From assembly GCA_023630585.1 (NCBI GenBank), contig CM042545.1:802415-866414 (forward strand): 64,000 nt of DNA. The letters are read 5' to 3'. This stretch comes from Cranoglanis bouderius (taxonomy: Eukaryota; Chordata; Actinopteri; Siluriformes; Cranoglanididae). The notes under the pieces are model-generated. The model saw only the letters and a list, made by a program, of their open reading frames with translations. It searched no databases and was not told the origin of the DNA. Below are positions 51,171 to 62,176 of this stretch, piece by piece. The first letter of the stretch is position 1; each line of letters starts with the position of its first letter. A program made the translations under genes and the position numbers.

Positions 51171-52663
51171 TCAAAATTTACAGACTTTCAGCTGTTTGCA
51201 ATGAACAAATCAAACAAAGGCAACTGAAATAACTCAACACAAAGAATGCTTCAAGTGGTTTCCCCAAATTCAATTGCAACTTATAATGACTTCTCCAGTC
51301 TCAAAATTATTCAACCCCTTCATGGCAAGCATCTTTAGTACATAGTAGAGCAACCTTTTCTGTTATGACTTACTGCAAACAAGATGCATAGCCAGATACC
51401 AGCTGCTGGCAGCGTTCCTGAGGAATCCAGTTCAGTAATATTCTTGGGTTTGCATGCTGCAACCGCCTTCTTCAAATCCCATCAGAGATTTTCTATGGGG
51501 TTCAAGTCAGGTGACTGATGGCCACTGTAGAATCTTCCAGGATTACTTCTGCAACCAAACCTTGGTGGAATCTGAGGTATGCTTGGGATCATTGTCCTGA
51601 TGGAAGGTCCAATGTCGCCCAAGCTTCAGCTTCCTCACAGATGGCATGACGTTTTCTCCTAGGATTTCCTGATACTTCAATGAATCCATCTTGCCTTCCA
51701 CACGCTGCAGGTTTCCAGTGCCAGAGGATGAAAAGCAGCCCCAAGCCACCACCATGCTTGACTGTGGACAGAGTATTCTTTTCAGCGTATGCTTCATTCT
51801 TCTTCATCCAGACATACCACTGATCCATCGTGCCGAAAAGTTCCACAGAACAGAATCCCAAAACGTCTGTGGCTTATTTATATGATTTTGAGACAACTTT
51901 TCTTGCACTTTTGGGTCAGTAGTGGTGTACGTCTTGGAGTTCTGGCATGGAAACCTTCTGCGTTCAGTACGCACCTTACTGTGCTCACTGAAACCTCAGT
52001 GCCTGTTGACAATAAGTCTTACTGCAGGTCTTTTGCAGTCACTCAAGGGTTTTTCACAACCTGCCTTCTCAGAAATCTGGTTGCAGCTGTTGATAGCTTC
52101 CTTTTTCTACCCCGTCTAGGCAGTGTAACCACTGTTCCCTTAACTTTGAACTTGCGAACTATGCTTCCAACGGTGTCTCTAGGAACATTCAATGCCTTCG
52201 CAATCTTTTTGTATCCTGTTCCTTGTTTGTGAAGGGCGATGATCTCTTCCCTTAACTTTTTGACCATTCTTTTGGCCTAGCCATATTTCTAACATGCAGT
52301 CAAACGTGACACTCAACAAACCCCTAGCCAGTTCAGGTATTTCATGTGTTCCAGCTCAAGCACACCTGGGGAAACTAATGAAGCCCTTGATTAGTTGCAT
52401 CAGGTGTGCTTGAGACAGCTCCTTTTTTGCATATTTGTGCTGTTGTGAGGGATTCTATTCAGGTGGCTGAATAATTTTGAGTCAGGAGAAGTCATTAGAA
52501 GTTGCATTTTCAGTTGAATTTAGGCTAAAGCACTTGAAGCATTCGTTGTGTTGAACTATTTCAATTGCTTTTGTTTGATTTGTTCATTGCAAACAGCTGA
52601 AAGTCTACATTTGGACAATATACCTGATTTGCAATGGGGGTTGAATAATTTTGATTGCAACTG
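51171..52663 (-). mobile_element. Tc1-like transposon, family F copy 2
   Basis: Right end TTGATTGCAACTG at 52663 followed by TA. The left tip is lost and replaced by a short (GT)n run ending at 51170. Inverted-repeat block AATTTACAGACTTTCAGCTG is present at both ends. Minus-strand transposase. Confidence 0.88.
51345..52284 (-). pseudogene. Tc1-like transposase, family F copy 2
   Basis: ATG at 52282-52284; then KLREEIIALHKQGTGYKKIA, VPRDTVGSIVRKFKVKG, TVVTLPRRGRKRKLSTAATR (complete first HTH and hook) and RRQVVKNP. Catalytic pieces: VELFGTMDQWYVWMKKNEAY (after a deleted first-Asp segment), FSSSGTGNLQRVEGKMDSLK, ENVMPSVRKLKLGRHWTF, QDNDPKHTSDSTKVWLQK (second Asp), then a damaged NPIENLWW region. 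Ends at TAA 51345-51347. The best preserved N-terminus of family F. Confidence 0.83.
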
Positions 52664-52831
52664 TAGACACTTAAGAGTCAAGGACATTCTTGGCCAATGC
52701 ACCGCACAATCCATGGAAAGGCATGGTGTGCACGTTACTGTTAGAGGTAAAACATCTATTGCAACTGCACAATCAGTATTTTGATTTAAGTCCACAAATG
52801 AAAAACAAAGCATTATACATTTTACATCCAT

Positions 52832-54450
52832 AGTATCTCACAAAAAGTGAGTACACCCCTCACATTTTTGTAAATATTTGTAAATATCTTTTCATGGGAC
52901 AACACTGACAAAATGACACTTTGCTACAATGTAAAGTAGTGAGTGTACAGCTTGTATAACAGTGTAAATTTGCTGTCCCCTCAAAATAACTCAACACACA
53001 GCCATTAATGTCTAAACCGCTGGCAACAAAAGTGAGTACACCCCTAAGTGAAAATGCCCAGATTGGGCCCAAAGTGTCAATATTTTTTGTGGCCACCATT
53101 ATTTTCCAGCACTGCCTTAACCCTGTTGGGCATGGAGTTCACCAGAGCTTCACAGGTTGCCAATGGAGTCCTCTTCCACTCCTCCATGACGACATCACAG
53201 AGCTGGTGGAAGTTAGAGATCTTCCGCTCCTCTACCTTCCGTTTGAGGATGCCCCACAGATGCTCAATAGGGTTTAGGTCTGGAGACATGCTTGGCCAGT
53301 CCATCACCTTTACCCTCAGCTTCTTTAGCAAGGCAGTAGTCGTCTTGGAGGTGTGTTTGGGGTCGTTATCATGTTGGAATACTGCCCTGCGGCCCAGTTT
53401 CCGAAGGGAGGACATTATGCTCTGCTTCAGTATGTCACAGTACATGTCACAGTACACTCCCCAGTGCCGGCAGCACTCATGCAGCCCCAGACCATGACAC
53501 TCCCACCACCATGCTTGACTGTAGGCAAGACACAATTGTCTTTGTACTCCTCACCTGGTTGCCACCATACACGCTTGACACCATCTGAACCAAATAAGTT
53601 TATCTTGGTCTCATCAGACCACAGGACATGGTTCCAATAATCCATGTCCTAGGTATGCTTGTCTTCAGCAAACTGTTTGCGGGCTTTCTTGTGCATCATC
53701 TTTAGAAGAGGCTTCCTTCTGGGACAACAGCCATGCAGACCCATTTGATGCAGTGTGCAGCGTATGGTCTGAGCACTGACAGGCTGACCCCCCACCCCTT
53801 CAACCTCTGCAGCAATGCTGGCAGCACTCATACGTCTATTCTGTAAAGCCAACCTCTGGATATGATGCTGAGCACGTGCACTCAACTTCTTTGGCCGACC
53901 ATGGCGAGGCCTGTTCTGAGTGGAACCTGTCCTGTTAAACCGCTGTATGGTCTTGGCCACCATGCTGCAGCTCAGTTTCAGGGTGTTGGCAATCTTCTTA
54001 TAGCCTAGGCCATCTTTATGTAGAGCAACAATTTTTTTTCAGATCCTCAGAGACTTCTTTGCCATGAGGTGCCATGTTGAACTTCCAGTGACCAGTATGA
54101 GAGAGTGTGAGAGCGATAACACCAAACTTAACACACCTGCTCCCCATTCACACCTGAGACCTTGTAACACTAAAGAGTCACATGACACCGGGGAGGGGAA
54201 AATGGCTAATTGGGCCCAATTTGGACATTTTCACTTTGGGGTGTACTCACTTTTGTTGCCAGCGGTTTAGACATTAATGGCTGTGTGTTGAGTTATTTTG
54301 AGGGGACAGAAAATTTACACTGTTTTACAAGCTGTACACTCACTACTTTACATTGTAGCAAAGTGTCATTTCATCAGTGTTTTCCCATGAAAAGATATAA
54401 TAAAATATTTACAAAAATGTGAGGCGTGTACTCACTTTTGTGAGATACTG
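52832..54450 (-). mobile_element. Tc1-like transposon, family A copy 2 (full length)
   Basis: Starts AGTATCTCACAAAAAGTGAG and ends with the complement at 54450, followed by TA. It provides the ends missing from copy 1 at 2770-4339. The ~200-bp inverted repeats contain TACACCCCTCACATTTTTGT. Transposase on the minus strand. Confidence 0.92.
53077..54075 (-). pseudogene. Tc1-like transposase, family A copy 2
   Basis: ATG 54073-54075 (MAPHGKEVSEDLKK), a one-base loss in a T run shifts the frame, then VAKTIQRFNRTGSTQNRPRH, GRPKKLSARAQHHIQRLALQ and MSAASIAAEVEGVGGQPVSA (HTH 2). Catalytic domain: MDYWNHVLWSDETKINLFG (first Asp), VLPTVKHGGGSVMVWGCMSA, a short VTCTVTY duplication near 53440, VFQHDNDPKHTSKTTTALL (second Asp), SPDLNPIEHLWGILKRKVEE (Glu) and C-terminus ENNGGHKKY. 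Two or three lesions only. All three catalytic residues are present. Confidence 0.87.
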
Positions 54451-54452
54451 TA

Positions 54453-55271
54453 TACATGTGATGTACATCATGTAAAACGCACTTAAAAGAGCAACTCCAA
54501 AAAACATTAATATTATCTCTTTATTATTATAAAACAGGTTTTAGACACAGGGCCACACTGTGAAGTCAACCTGTCCTGGGGCCACAGACCTATTTTATAG
54601 TCCATCTTACACAAAAAAAATCTAATCAACTGTAAGAGACTAAGTGAGACAAAAGTGAAAATCAAGACTGGTACCTATAGTTTTAGAAGCCAAGTAAAGG
54701 TAAGAGGTTTACAAGTAAGCTATAAACTGGAGAGATCACTAGGGATTTTTAAATTCTGTTTCTACAGCAGCAGTGAAAAACTAGAATGGCAACCGTTGTT
54801 GTTGTCCTACATAACCTCATACTAAACTGCTGACATGCAGCAATGGTTTACAACCTCCTTAAGGCTGTTTTTGTTTAACTCTCATTTTGTTTAGCGTTCC
54901 TAGTTTTCTATAGGTTTATTTAGGTTTACTTTGTTTTCCAGATTGTGTGCAGAACCAAGAATGCTTTGGCAATAAGTGTTCATCAACTGATGTCCAGCCC
55001 TAAACAACAAAATGCTCCAGAAATGAAGCCATTATCCTTATTATGCATGTTGTGCAAGTAAAGCGTTGGAGTTTACACTGGGGTGTCATTCATTCACTGC
55101 CATTCCTTCAAGATTATTACCTTGTTGAAACACATTGTACATATAGCTGCTTTCCATGAATCAGCTGAAAATGAGCATTAATTCCATGAATACACTATGA
55201 ACACGGGGCATGACAACAGGAAAAAGGCCACGGGAGTTGCTCTTTAGTCTAAGTAACCCTAACAAGCTCAC
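54453..55271. other. itgb1 intron; nothing recognised
   Basis: No exon-like frame or transposon end. No simple repeat over 20 bp. Confidence 0.5.
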
Positions 55272-55510
55272 CCCACAGACAGCGACTTGCATGATGGCAT
55301 CAAAGCCTCCCTCAGGTGAGTCCAGGTTTCCAGAAATCTGTTGCCGGCTGACTAGGCTGTTAAATTGGTGGCCATCCGCAGTCAGACTTAGTACATTTTT
55401 ATAGCTGAAAGGGCTTGTGCAGTTTTGATCAGATGTACAGGGATTCAGCAACTTAGCAGGGGTTGTACTGATGTAGGGCATCACAGTCTTTTCCACAAAC
55501 GAACCAAAAC
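55272..55510 (-). CDS. itgb1: itgb1 exon: beta-I domain, ligand specificity loop
   Basis: 239 bp; acceptor TTTTTTCCAG, donor GTGAGC. It completes the split Gly codon, then reads FGSFVEKTVMPYISTTPAKL, NPCTSDQNCTSPFSYKN (the Cys-bounded specificity-determining loop) and RQQISGNLDSPEGGFDAIMQ, ending VAVCG. The ISGNLDSPEGG segment supplies metal-binding residues of the SyMBS/MIDAS cluster (Asn, Asp, Glu). No deviation from vertebrate beta-1 at these positions. Confidence 0.95.
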
Positions 55511-55642
55511 CTGGAAAAAATTATACCACAATATATACATTCAATATTTATGTTGATTAAAATAAGCAGATCCCCAATAACACCTCAAGAATGGGTCCCA
55601 TTGAATCTTTACTGCTATTTGGATAGTTTGAAACACCCATAC

Positions 55643-55813
55643 CAATCCTGAAGTCAGACGTGACTGACTGCATCTCACGCATCAGGTCCGTTCCCAAATT
55701 CTTCACATTCTCCAAATCATCTTTCATGGAGTAACTCAAGTCCATCAGGTAGTACAGGTCAATGGGATAATCCTCTGCCCTTTTAAACTTCAGGGAAAAT
55801 TGCTGAGGCTCAC
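55643..55813 (-). CDS. itgb1: itgb1 exon: start of beta-I domain with MIDAS
   Basis: 171 bp, entering in phase 1 (acceptor TTGTTATAG at 55814 upward) and leaving after ATT-G (donor GTATGG). It encodes EPQQFSLKFKRAEDYPIDLY, then YLMDLSYSMKDDLENVK. The DLSYS sequence is the D-x-S-x-S metal-ion-dependent adhesion site that coordinates the ligand-bound Mg ion. Downstream SVTSDFRIG leads into the specificity-determining region. The preceding exon is not in the window, so the intron is at least 8.2 kb. Confidence 0.95.
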
Positions 55814-56070
55814 CTATAACAAAAATAATACCATGTCCACACCAGAACAAACCCATACAAATTCAAATGGGTCCATTCACTTTCTACTTTATATACACTC
55901 ACCGTCCACTTTATTAGGAACATATGTACACCTGCACATTCATGCAGTTATCTAATCAGCCAATCATGTGCAATGTATAAAATCATGCAGATACAGGTCA
56001 AGAGATTCAGTTAAATGTTCACATCAAAGTTCAGAATCAGGAAAAAGAGTGACCTCAGTGACTTTAACCA

Positions 56071-57193
56071 GACCACACGACAATTAGAACATAAATGGCG
56101 TCAAACCAAATTGGTAGTATTTCAAACAGCATGGAAGGAGAGCGTCATGAACTATAGGAAATCTTTTAGTGTTGCTAGATCAGTCTCTCTCTCTACCTTA
56201 ATGGAAGATAACAAAAATAATCCTAGATTCTTATTTAATACTGTAGCAAAATTAACTAGGAATATAACCACCACAGAAACATGCACACAATCATTATATA
56301 GTAGCGATGACGTCAAGAATTTTTTCATTGGAAAAATTGAAAATATTAGACAAAAAATTCAGACTATTAATTTAAAAACAGGCAGTCTTATAACTAACCC
56401 TATAGATAACATGGCAATATCAGATCAACAATTAGAATGTTTTACTCCCCTTAGAGAGACTGAACTTATTTCTTCATCAAAATCATCAAATAGATCCCTT
56501 ACCTGTTTCTTCAAACAGATTATTCCAGAAGTAATGAAGCCCCTTCTAAAAATAATAAATTCTTCCTAAGAGACTGGCTATGTACCTAAATCATTTAAAC
56601 TAGCAGTTATCAAGCCCCTGATTAAAAAACCTGACCTTGACCCCTGACAATTGTCCAGCTATTGGGCAATATCAAATCTCCCCTTTATCTCAAAGATCTT
56701 AGAAAAGGTTGTAGCACAGCAGCTATGCTCATACCTACATAGGAATAACATTCATGAAATATATCAGTCAGGATTTAGGCCTCATCATAGCACAGAGACA
56801 GCACTGGTTAAAGTGGTAAATGACCTACTGATGGCCTCTGATCAGGGTTGTGTCTCCATGCTTGTGTTGCTTGACCTTAGTGCACCTTTTGATACAATTG
56901 ATCTTACTATTCTCCTTGGTAGACTAGAAAACTTTGTTGGCATTAAGGGAATGGCCCTCTCGTGGCTCAGGTCTTATTTGACTGATCGCTATCAGTTCGT
57001 AGATGTAAATGGTGAATTCTCTATACTTTTGGTCTTTTATGATCCGCCACACCTACTTCAATCAAAAGGTGCAGGCTATTTTTTGGTACGTCAAATAGTG
57101 AAGGCTACAGCAGGGGGAAGAGCTTTCTCTTACAAAGACCCACAGTTATGGAACAGCCTTCCAATTAGTGTCCGGGACTCAGACAGTGTTTAA
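56071..57193 (+). pseudogene. LINE reverse transcriptase, internally deleted
   Basis: First frame (to 56569): KWRQTKLVVFQTAWKESVMN, PRFLFNTVAKLTRN and KQIIPEVMKPLLKIINSS. Second frame (from 56651): YWAISNLPFISKILEKVVAQ, YQSGFRPHHSTETALVKVVN, LDLSAPFDTIDLTILLGRLE and LRSYLTDRYQFVDVNGEFS. It then leaps to FYDPPHLLQSKGAGYFLVRQ and FSYKDPQLWNSLPISVRDS. The deletion removes the GVPQGS and YADD motifs, so the enzyme is dead while the C-terminal LWNSLP block is kept. Same family as 43905-44440. Confidence 0.8.
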
Positions 57194-58235
57194 GTCCAGG
57201 CTGAAAACATTTGTTTAGTCAAGCTTTTTGTGAATAGTTTTTTCCTTAGGTAAAGGAGCAGATCTAGAGGTCTCACAGACAGAGTGTTGTGGTGAACTGG
57301 GATGTTTGGATGCTGTCGCCCCCCCCCCAGTTTCACGCGTTCACCCAGGTTTGTTGGTGGTGGGGTGGCTGGCTACCTTATGTCCCAGGGAGCCCTCATG
57401 TCTGTGTTACCTTCTGGCTCTCACTTTTAGTTATTCTGTCATAGCTAGTCTTGCCGGAGTCTCTGCTTGCACTCACTAAAGTACATTGTCCTTAACCATT
57501 ATGGGACAATAAGCATACCTAATAATCTATCTATCTCTCTCTCGAGCTACACATGATACTCCTGAGATGCCAGTGATCCCGAGCCTACTGTTCTCTGGAC
57601 CTGCCTGATCTATCCTGATGCCCTACTACTTGTTGGAGTTCTCATCAATTGGAAGTCACATGCTGCTGCTGAGGATGGCCCCACACAGTGCAGCCTAAAG
57701 ATCATTGAGATTACTGAGGATGGTACCACTTAAAAAAGATGGCTTTCGACCTCAATTCATATGAACAGTTATGCTATAATGGCTAGGACTGCAATTACCA
57801 CAAACATTTTTGCACTCAAGTCTCCATCAGTGAACAGTGGAGAAGTTCAACAAAACAGTCTTCATGCAAAAACTGTGATGAATTTTCCTGGGTACACAAC
57901 TGCTATTTGACCATAGCGAATATTGTACTGGCGCATATATTGACAAAATATACAAGTATTGGCACTTTTATAGAAGGGATTTATTTATTTATAATTGCAC
58001 TATCCGATGTTACCCAGATGAGGATGGGTTCCCCTTTGAGTCTGGTTTCTCTCAAGGTTTCTTCCTCATGTCGTCTCAGGGAGTTTTTCCTTGCCATAGT
58101 CACCTCTGGCTTGCTCATTGGGGATACATTCATACATTTAAAATCTATATCCTGAATTTATATATTTCTGTAAAGCTGCTTTGGGACAATGTCCATTGTT
58201 AAAAGCGCTATACAAATAAAACTGAATTAAAATTA
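56071..58235 (+). mobile_element. L2-like LINE nested in Tc1 H
   Basis: 5'-truncated, plus strand. It ends in GTAAAGCTGCTTTGGGACAA, then AAAGCGCTATACAAATAAA and a GAATTAAAATTAA tail. The target was the TTTGACCATGGC stretch of Tc1 H; the flanks TTTAACCA (56063-56070) and TTGAACCA (58237-58244) look like a worn duplication. Confidence 0.82.
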
Positions 58236-58812
58236 ATTGAACCATGGCATGGCTGTTCTCACCAGAAGGGCTGGTTTGAGTATTTCAGAAACTGCTGATC
58301 TCCTGGGATTTTCACACACAACAGTATACACAGAAAGGTGCAAAAAACAAACAAACAAAACATCCTGTGAGAAGAGGATCTGCAGGCTGAAACACCTTGT
58401 TGATGAGAAGAATAAGAAGGATAAGAGGAAAATGACCAGACTGATTTGACCTGACAGGAAGTCTATAGTTATTCAAACAAGAACTCTTTACAACTGTGGT
58501 GAGTAGAAAAGCATCTAAGAATGCACAACACATCAAACCTTGAGGTGGATGGGCTACAACAGCAGAAGACCACATCAGGTTCCAATCCTGTCAGCCAAGA
58601 ACAAGAATCTGAGGCACAGACTGACCAAAACTGGGCAGTTGAAGACTGGAAAAAGGCAATTTTTCTAATTTTCAACTGAGCAGTTTGGGTGAGCCTGTGC
58701 CCATGATAGCCTCAGATTGTTGTTCTTGGCTGACGGGAGTGGTACCCAATGTGGTCTTCTATTGTTGAAGCCCATTCCATGCTGAGATAATTTTCTGAAC
58801 ACCACAGTTGTA
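58236..58812 (+). pseudogene. Tc1-like transposase fragment, family H
   Basis: After the LINE, family H resumes with NHGMAVLTRRAGLSISETAD then LLGFSHTTVYT (HTH helix), a basic stretch, and at 58500-58600 the sequence encoding a RMGYNSRRPHQ-type block. It goes on to the WTVEDWKK-coding region near 58640. The catalytic domain is then replaced by scrambled pieces and Tc1 F. Confidence 0.65.
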
Positions 58813-59396
58813 CAGTTGCAATCAAAATTATTCAACCCCCATTGCAAATCAGGTTTATTGTCAAAATTGACAGACTTTCAGCTGTGGTGGTGGATCAGTG
58901 ATGCTCTGGGGCTGCTTTGCATCCTCTGGGACTGGAAACCTACAGCGTGTGGAAGGCAAGATGGATTCATTGAAGTATCAGGAAATCCTAGGAGAAAACG
59001 TCATGCCATCTGTGAGGAAGCTGAAGCTTGGGCGTCATTGGACCTTCCAACAGGACAATGATCCCAAGCATACCACAAATTCCACCAAGGTTTGGTTGCA
59101 GAAGTAGTCCTGGAAGATTCTACAGGGCTATCACATGACTTTTTGATTTGAAGAAGGCAGTTGCAGCATGCAAACCCAAGAATATTACTGAACTGGAGGC
59201 CATTACTCATGAGGAATGGGCTAAGATTCCTCAGGAACGCTGCCAGCAGGTGGTATCTGGCTATGCATCTTGTTTGCAGTAGGTCATAACAGAAAAGGGT
59301 GCTCTACTAAGTACTAAAGATGCTTGCCACGAAGGGGTTGAATAATTTTGAGACTGGAGAAGTCATTATATGTTGCCTTTTCAGTTGAATCTGGGT
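58813..59396 (+). mobile_element. Tc1-like transposon, family F copy 3, internally deleted
   Basis: Left end CAGTTGCAATCAAAATTATT after TA. It passes from the left inverted repeat (GACTTTCAGCTGTG) directly into the middle of the transposase gene (LWGCFASSGTGNLQRVEGKM, ENVMPSVRKLKLGRHWTF, QQDNDPKHTTNSTKVWLQK). It ends within the right inverted repeat (AGACTGGAGAAGTCATTATA), where Tc1 H sequence takes over. About 800 bp of 5' coding sequence is missing. Confidence 0.83.
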
Positions 59397-59479
59397 ATAT
59401 AACTGCATGATAACTGATAAGATAAGACAACTGCATGAATGTGCAAGTGTACAGGGGCTCCTAAAGTGGGCGGGGAGTG

Positions 59480-59946
59480 TATTTCTGAAATCTATGTTTC
59501 CTGAACCATGTTTCTTTTTTGAACATATCTCAACTAGATGTAAAGTTCTATAAATGTTCCCCCCAAAAGTGAAAAAATAAAAAGAACTCGCAAGAGACAA
59601 AAAGGAAAATGTTACATATAAACATTTAATTCCTATTTCAATGAAAGGGGCCCTGCCTAGCTCTAGATTTATAAACTAATCTAAAGTAGTTTACTTTTAC
59701 AAACATTACTGTCAAAATTTTAAATAACTATGTTTACAATAGGAAATCCAATTAGCATCAGTCTCTGTTTTATCACCCAAGGTAAAAGTCACTTGTGGCG
59801 TTTGAAGAAAGGCTGTTTTTTTGTTGTTGTTTTTTTTTTAAACTCAACTAATCTCTGGTCACAATAACGTAAGGGGAAATCACTAACATGCTGACAGCCA
59901 CTATCTGATCACAAACCAGATTAATTTCATTGTGCTATGGTGTGTA
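59480..59946. other. itgb1 intron; nothing recognised
   Basis: A T-rich run at about 59815-59840 is the only notable sequence. Confidence 0.5.
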
Positions 59947-60320
59947 CAGCCGTGGCCAAAAGTTTTGATTATGACACAAATATTAATTTTTACAAAGTCT
60001 GCTGCCACAGTTTTTATGATGGCAATTTGCATATACTCCAGAATGTTATGAAGAGTGATCAGATGAATTGCAATTAATTTCAGAGTCCCTCTTTGCCATG
60101 AAAATTAACTTAATCCCAAAAAAACATGTCCACTGCATTTCAGCCCTTCCACAAAAGGACCAGCTGACATCATGTCAGTGATTCTCTCGTTAACACAGGT
60201 GAGAGTGTTAACAAGGACAAGGCTGGAGATCACTCTGTCATGCTGATTGAGTTAGAATAACAGACTGGAAGCTTTAAAAGGAGGGTGGTGCTTGAAATTA
60301 TTGTTCTTCCTCTGTTAACT

Positions 60321-61326
60321 ATGGTTACCTGCAAGGAAACACGTGCAGCCATCATTGCTTTGCACAAAAAGGGATTCACAGGAAAGGATATTGCTGCTAG
60401 TAAGATTGCACCTAAATCAACCATTTATCGGATCATCAAGACCTTCAAGGAGAGAGGTTCAACTGTTGTGAAGAAGGCTTCAAGGCGCCCAAGAAAGTCC
60501 AGCAAGTGCCAGGACCGTCTCCTAATGTTGATTAAGCTGTGGGATCGGGGCACCACCAGTGCAGAGCTTGCTCAGGAATGGCAGCAGGCAGGTGTGAGTG
60601 TGTCTGTACGCACAGTAAGGCGAAGACTTTTGGAGGATGGCCTGGTGTCAAGAAAGGCAGCAAAGAAGCAACTTCTCTCCAGGAAAAAGATCAGGGACAG
60701 ACTGTTATTCTGCAAAAAGTACAGGGATTGGACTGCTGAGGACTGGGGTAATGTCATTTTCTCTGATGAATCCCCTTTCCGATTGTTTGGGGCATCTGGA
60801 AAAAAGCTTGTCTGGAGAAGAAAAGGTGAGCGCTACCATCAGTCCTGTGTCATACCAACAGTAAAGCATCCTGAGACCACACGTGTGGGGTTGCTTCTCA
60901 GCCAAGGGAGTGGGCTCACTCACAATTTTGCCTAAGAACACAGCCATGAATAAAGAATGGTACAAAAACATCCTCAGAGAGCAACTTCTCCCAACCATCC
61001 AAGAACAGTTTGGTGACGAACAATGTCTTTTCCAGCATGATGGGGCACCTTGCCACAAGGCAAAAGTGATAACGAAGTGGCTCGGGGAACAAAACATCGA
61101 CATTTTGGGTCCATGGCCAGGAAACTCCCCAGACCTTAATCCCATTGAGAATTTGTGGTCAATCCTCAAGAGGCGGGTGAACAAACAAAAACCAACAAAC
61201 TCTGACAAACTCCAAGCATTGATTATGCAAGAATGGGCTGCCATCAGTCAGGATGTGGCCCAGAAGTTGATTGACAGCATGCCAGGGCGAATTGCAGAGG
61301 TCTTGAAAAAGAAGGGTCAACACTGA
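60321..61326 (+). pseudogene. Tc1-like transposase, family K, one frameshift from open
   Basis: ATG 60321: MVTCKETRAAIIALHKKGFT, then DIAASKIAPKSTIYRIIKTF (HTH 1), KKASRRPRKSSKCQDRL (GRPR-like hook) and LAQEWQQAGVSVSVRTVRRR (HTH 2). Catalytic domain: DWGNVIFSDESPFRLFGASG (first Asp), VIPTVKHPETT. A deletion of about two bases near 60880 follows, then WGCFSAKGVGSLTILPKN, LFQHDGAPCHKAKVITKWLG (second Asp), SPDLNPIENLWSILKRRVNK (Glu) and C-terminus GRIAEVLKKKGQH, stop 61324-61326. Total about 335 residues, the usual length. All catalytic residues are present. The upstream in-frame extension (from 60285) is not needed: the 60321 start matches the family. Confidence 0.9.
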
Positions 61327-61394
61327 AAATATTGACTCTTTGCATAAACTTTATGTAATTGTCAATAAAACCCATTGACACTTATGAAGTGCTT

Positions 61395-61429
61395 GTACAG
61401 GGACTGGACTGCTGAGGACTGGGGTAATG
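61395..61429. repeat. Duplicated transposase segment in Tc1 K 3' UTR
   Basis: TACAGGGACTGGACTGCTGA then GGACTGGGGTAATGT repeats, with one change, the coding sequence at 60720-60754. Confidence 0.85.
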
Positions 61430-61546
61430 TAACTGTTACTTCAGTAACAGTTAGTAACATCTGACAAAAAGATCTAAAAACACTGAAGCAGTAGACTTTG
61501 TGAAAATTAATATTTGTGTCATTCTCAAAACTTTTGGCCACGGCTG

Positions 61547-61809
61547 TAATTATCCAAAATCTGGTCAAATCATGAGCAAATCACACTTGGTTAGCAAGGT
61601 TTTAGACAGACTGACTGCTTTTACAACTGCATTGGTGATTTTCGCAGACAGACGCCAAGACAATGTTAGAAAATTAACACATTTTTTGGAAGTTTTCCAG
61701 AATTCAGCTCTAACGATTTTCATATGGAATTCACATCTAAATTGACCTTAAATAGTTAGCACAGAATTTAATACCTAATAGTTATTTAAGTTTGTTTACC
61801 TAATGGTTA
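61547..61809. other. itgb1 intron; nothing recognised
   Basis: Short unique-looking spacer between Tc1 K and Tc1 C copy 3. Confidence 0.45.
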
Positions 61810-62039
61810 CAGTGGGGGATAAAAGTATTTGATCCCCTGCTGATTTTGTACGTTTGCCCGCTGACAAAGAAATGATCAGTCTATAATTTTAATGGTAGGT
61901 GTATTTCAACAATGAGAGACAGAATAACAACAAAAAAATCCAGAAAAACTCATTTAAAAAAAGTTATAAATTGATTTGCATTTTAATGAGGGAAATAAGT
62001 ATTTGATCCCCTATCAATCAGCAAGATTTCTGGCTCCCT

Positions 62040-62132
62040 GGTGTCTTTTATACAGGTAACAAGCTGAGATTAGGAACACTCTCTTAAAGGGAGTGTTCCT
62101 AATCTCAGCTTGTTACCTGTATAAAAGACACC
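62040..62132. repeat. Perfect hairpin, 42-bp arms and 9-base loop, in Tc1 C
   Basis: 62040-62081 (GGTGTCTTTTATACAGGTAA...) is the exact reverse complement of 62091-62132. A partly decayed version is at 46077-46160 in copy 2, so the hairpin belongs to the family, just upstream of the transposase ATG. Confidence 0.95.
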
Positions 62133-62176
62133 TGTCCACAGAAGCAATCAATCAATCAGATTCCAAACTCTCCACC

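Larger units (their letters stand above)
25452..55813 (-). other. itgb1: Integrin beta-1 gene, 3' twelve coding exons
   Basis: Integrin beta-1 pairs with many alpha subunits at the plasma membrane to bind extracellular matrix and link it to actin through talin and kindlin. Twelve exons totalling 2018 bp encode about 671 residues plus stop, against about 798 residues for the human protein. The missing ~125 residues (signal peptide, PSI, first hybrid part) must be upstream, beyond 64000. Every intron has GT-AG borders and the phases join correctly: 1,0,0,0,0,0,2,1,2,1,0 from 5' to 3'. No frame lesion is seen. Beta-1 rather than another beta is shown by the TGWRN/IGWRNVTRLLVFSTDAGF block and the exact VVNPKYEGK tail. 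Teleosts often have more than one itgb1 copy; which one this is cannot be told. Confidence 0.96.
55896..59479 (+). mobile_element. Tc1-like transposon, family H, containing two nested elements
   Basis: Left end CACTCACCGTCCACTTTATT after TA; right end GTGGGCGGGGAGTG at 59479 followed by TA. Left part (55896-56070) and middle parts (58236-58812) are collinear pieces of one element. They are separated by an L2-like LINE (56071-58235) and followed by a Tc1 F copy (58813-59396). Transposase words survive on the plus strand near 58260 (GLSISETADLLGFSHTTVYT). Confidence 0.78.
59947..61546 (+). mobile_element. Tc1-like transposon, family K (1600 bp), near intact
   Basis: Left end CAGCCGTGGCCAAAAGTTTT after TA; right end AAACTTTTGGCCACGGCTG at 61546 followed by TA. 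Inverted repeats continue with ATTATGACACAAATATTAAT. Encodes the most complete transposase of the window on the plus strand. A 36-bp piece of that gene is repeated in the 3' UTR. Confidence 0.94.
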
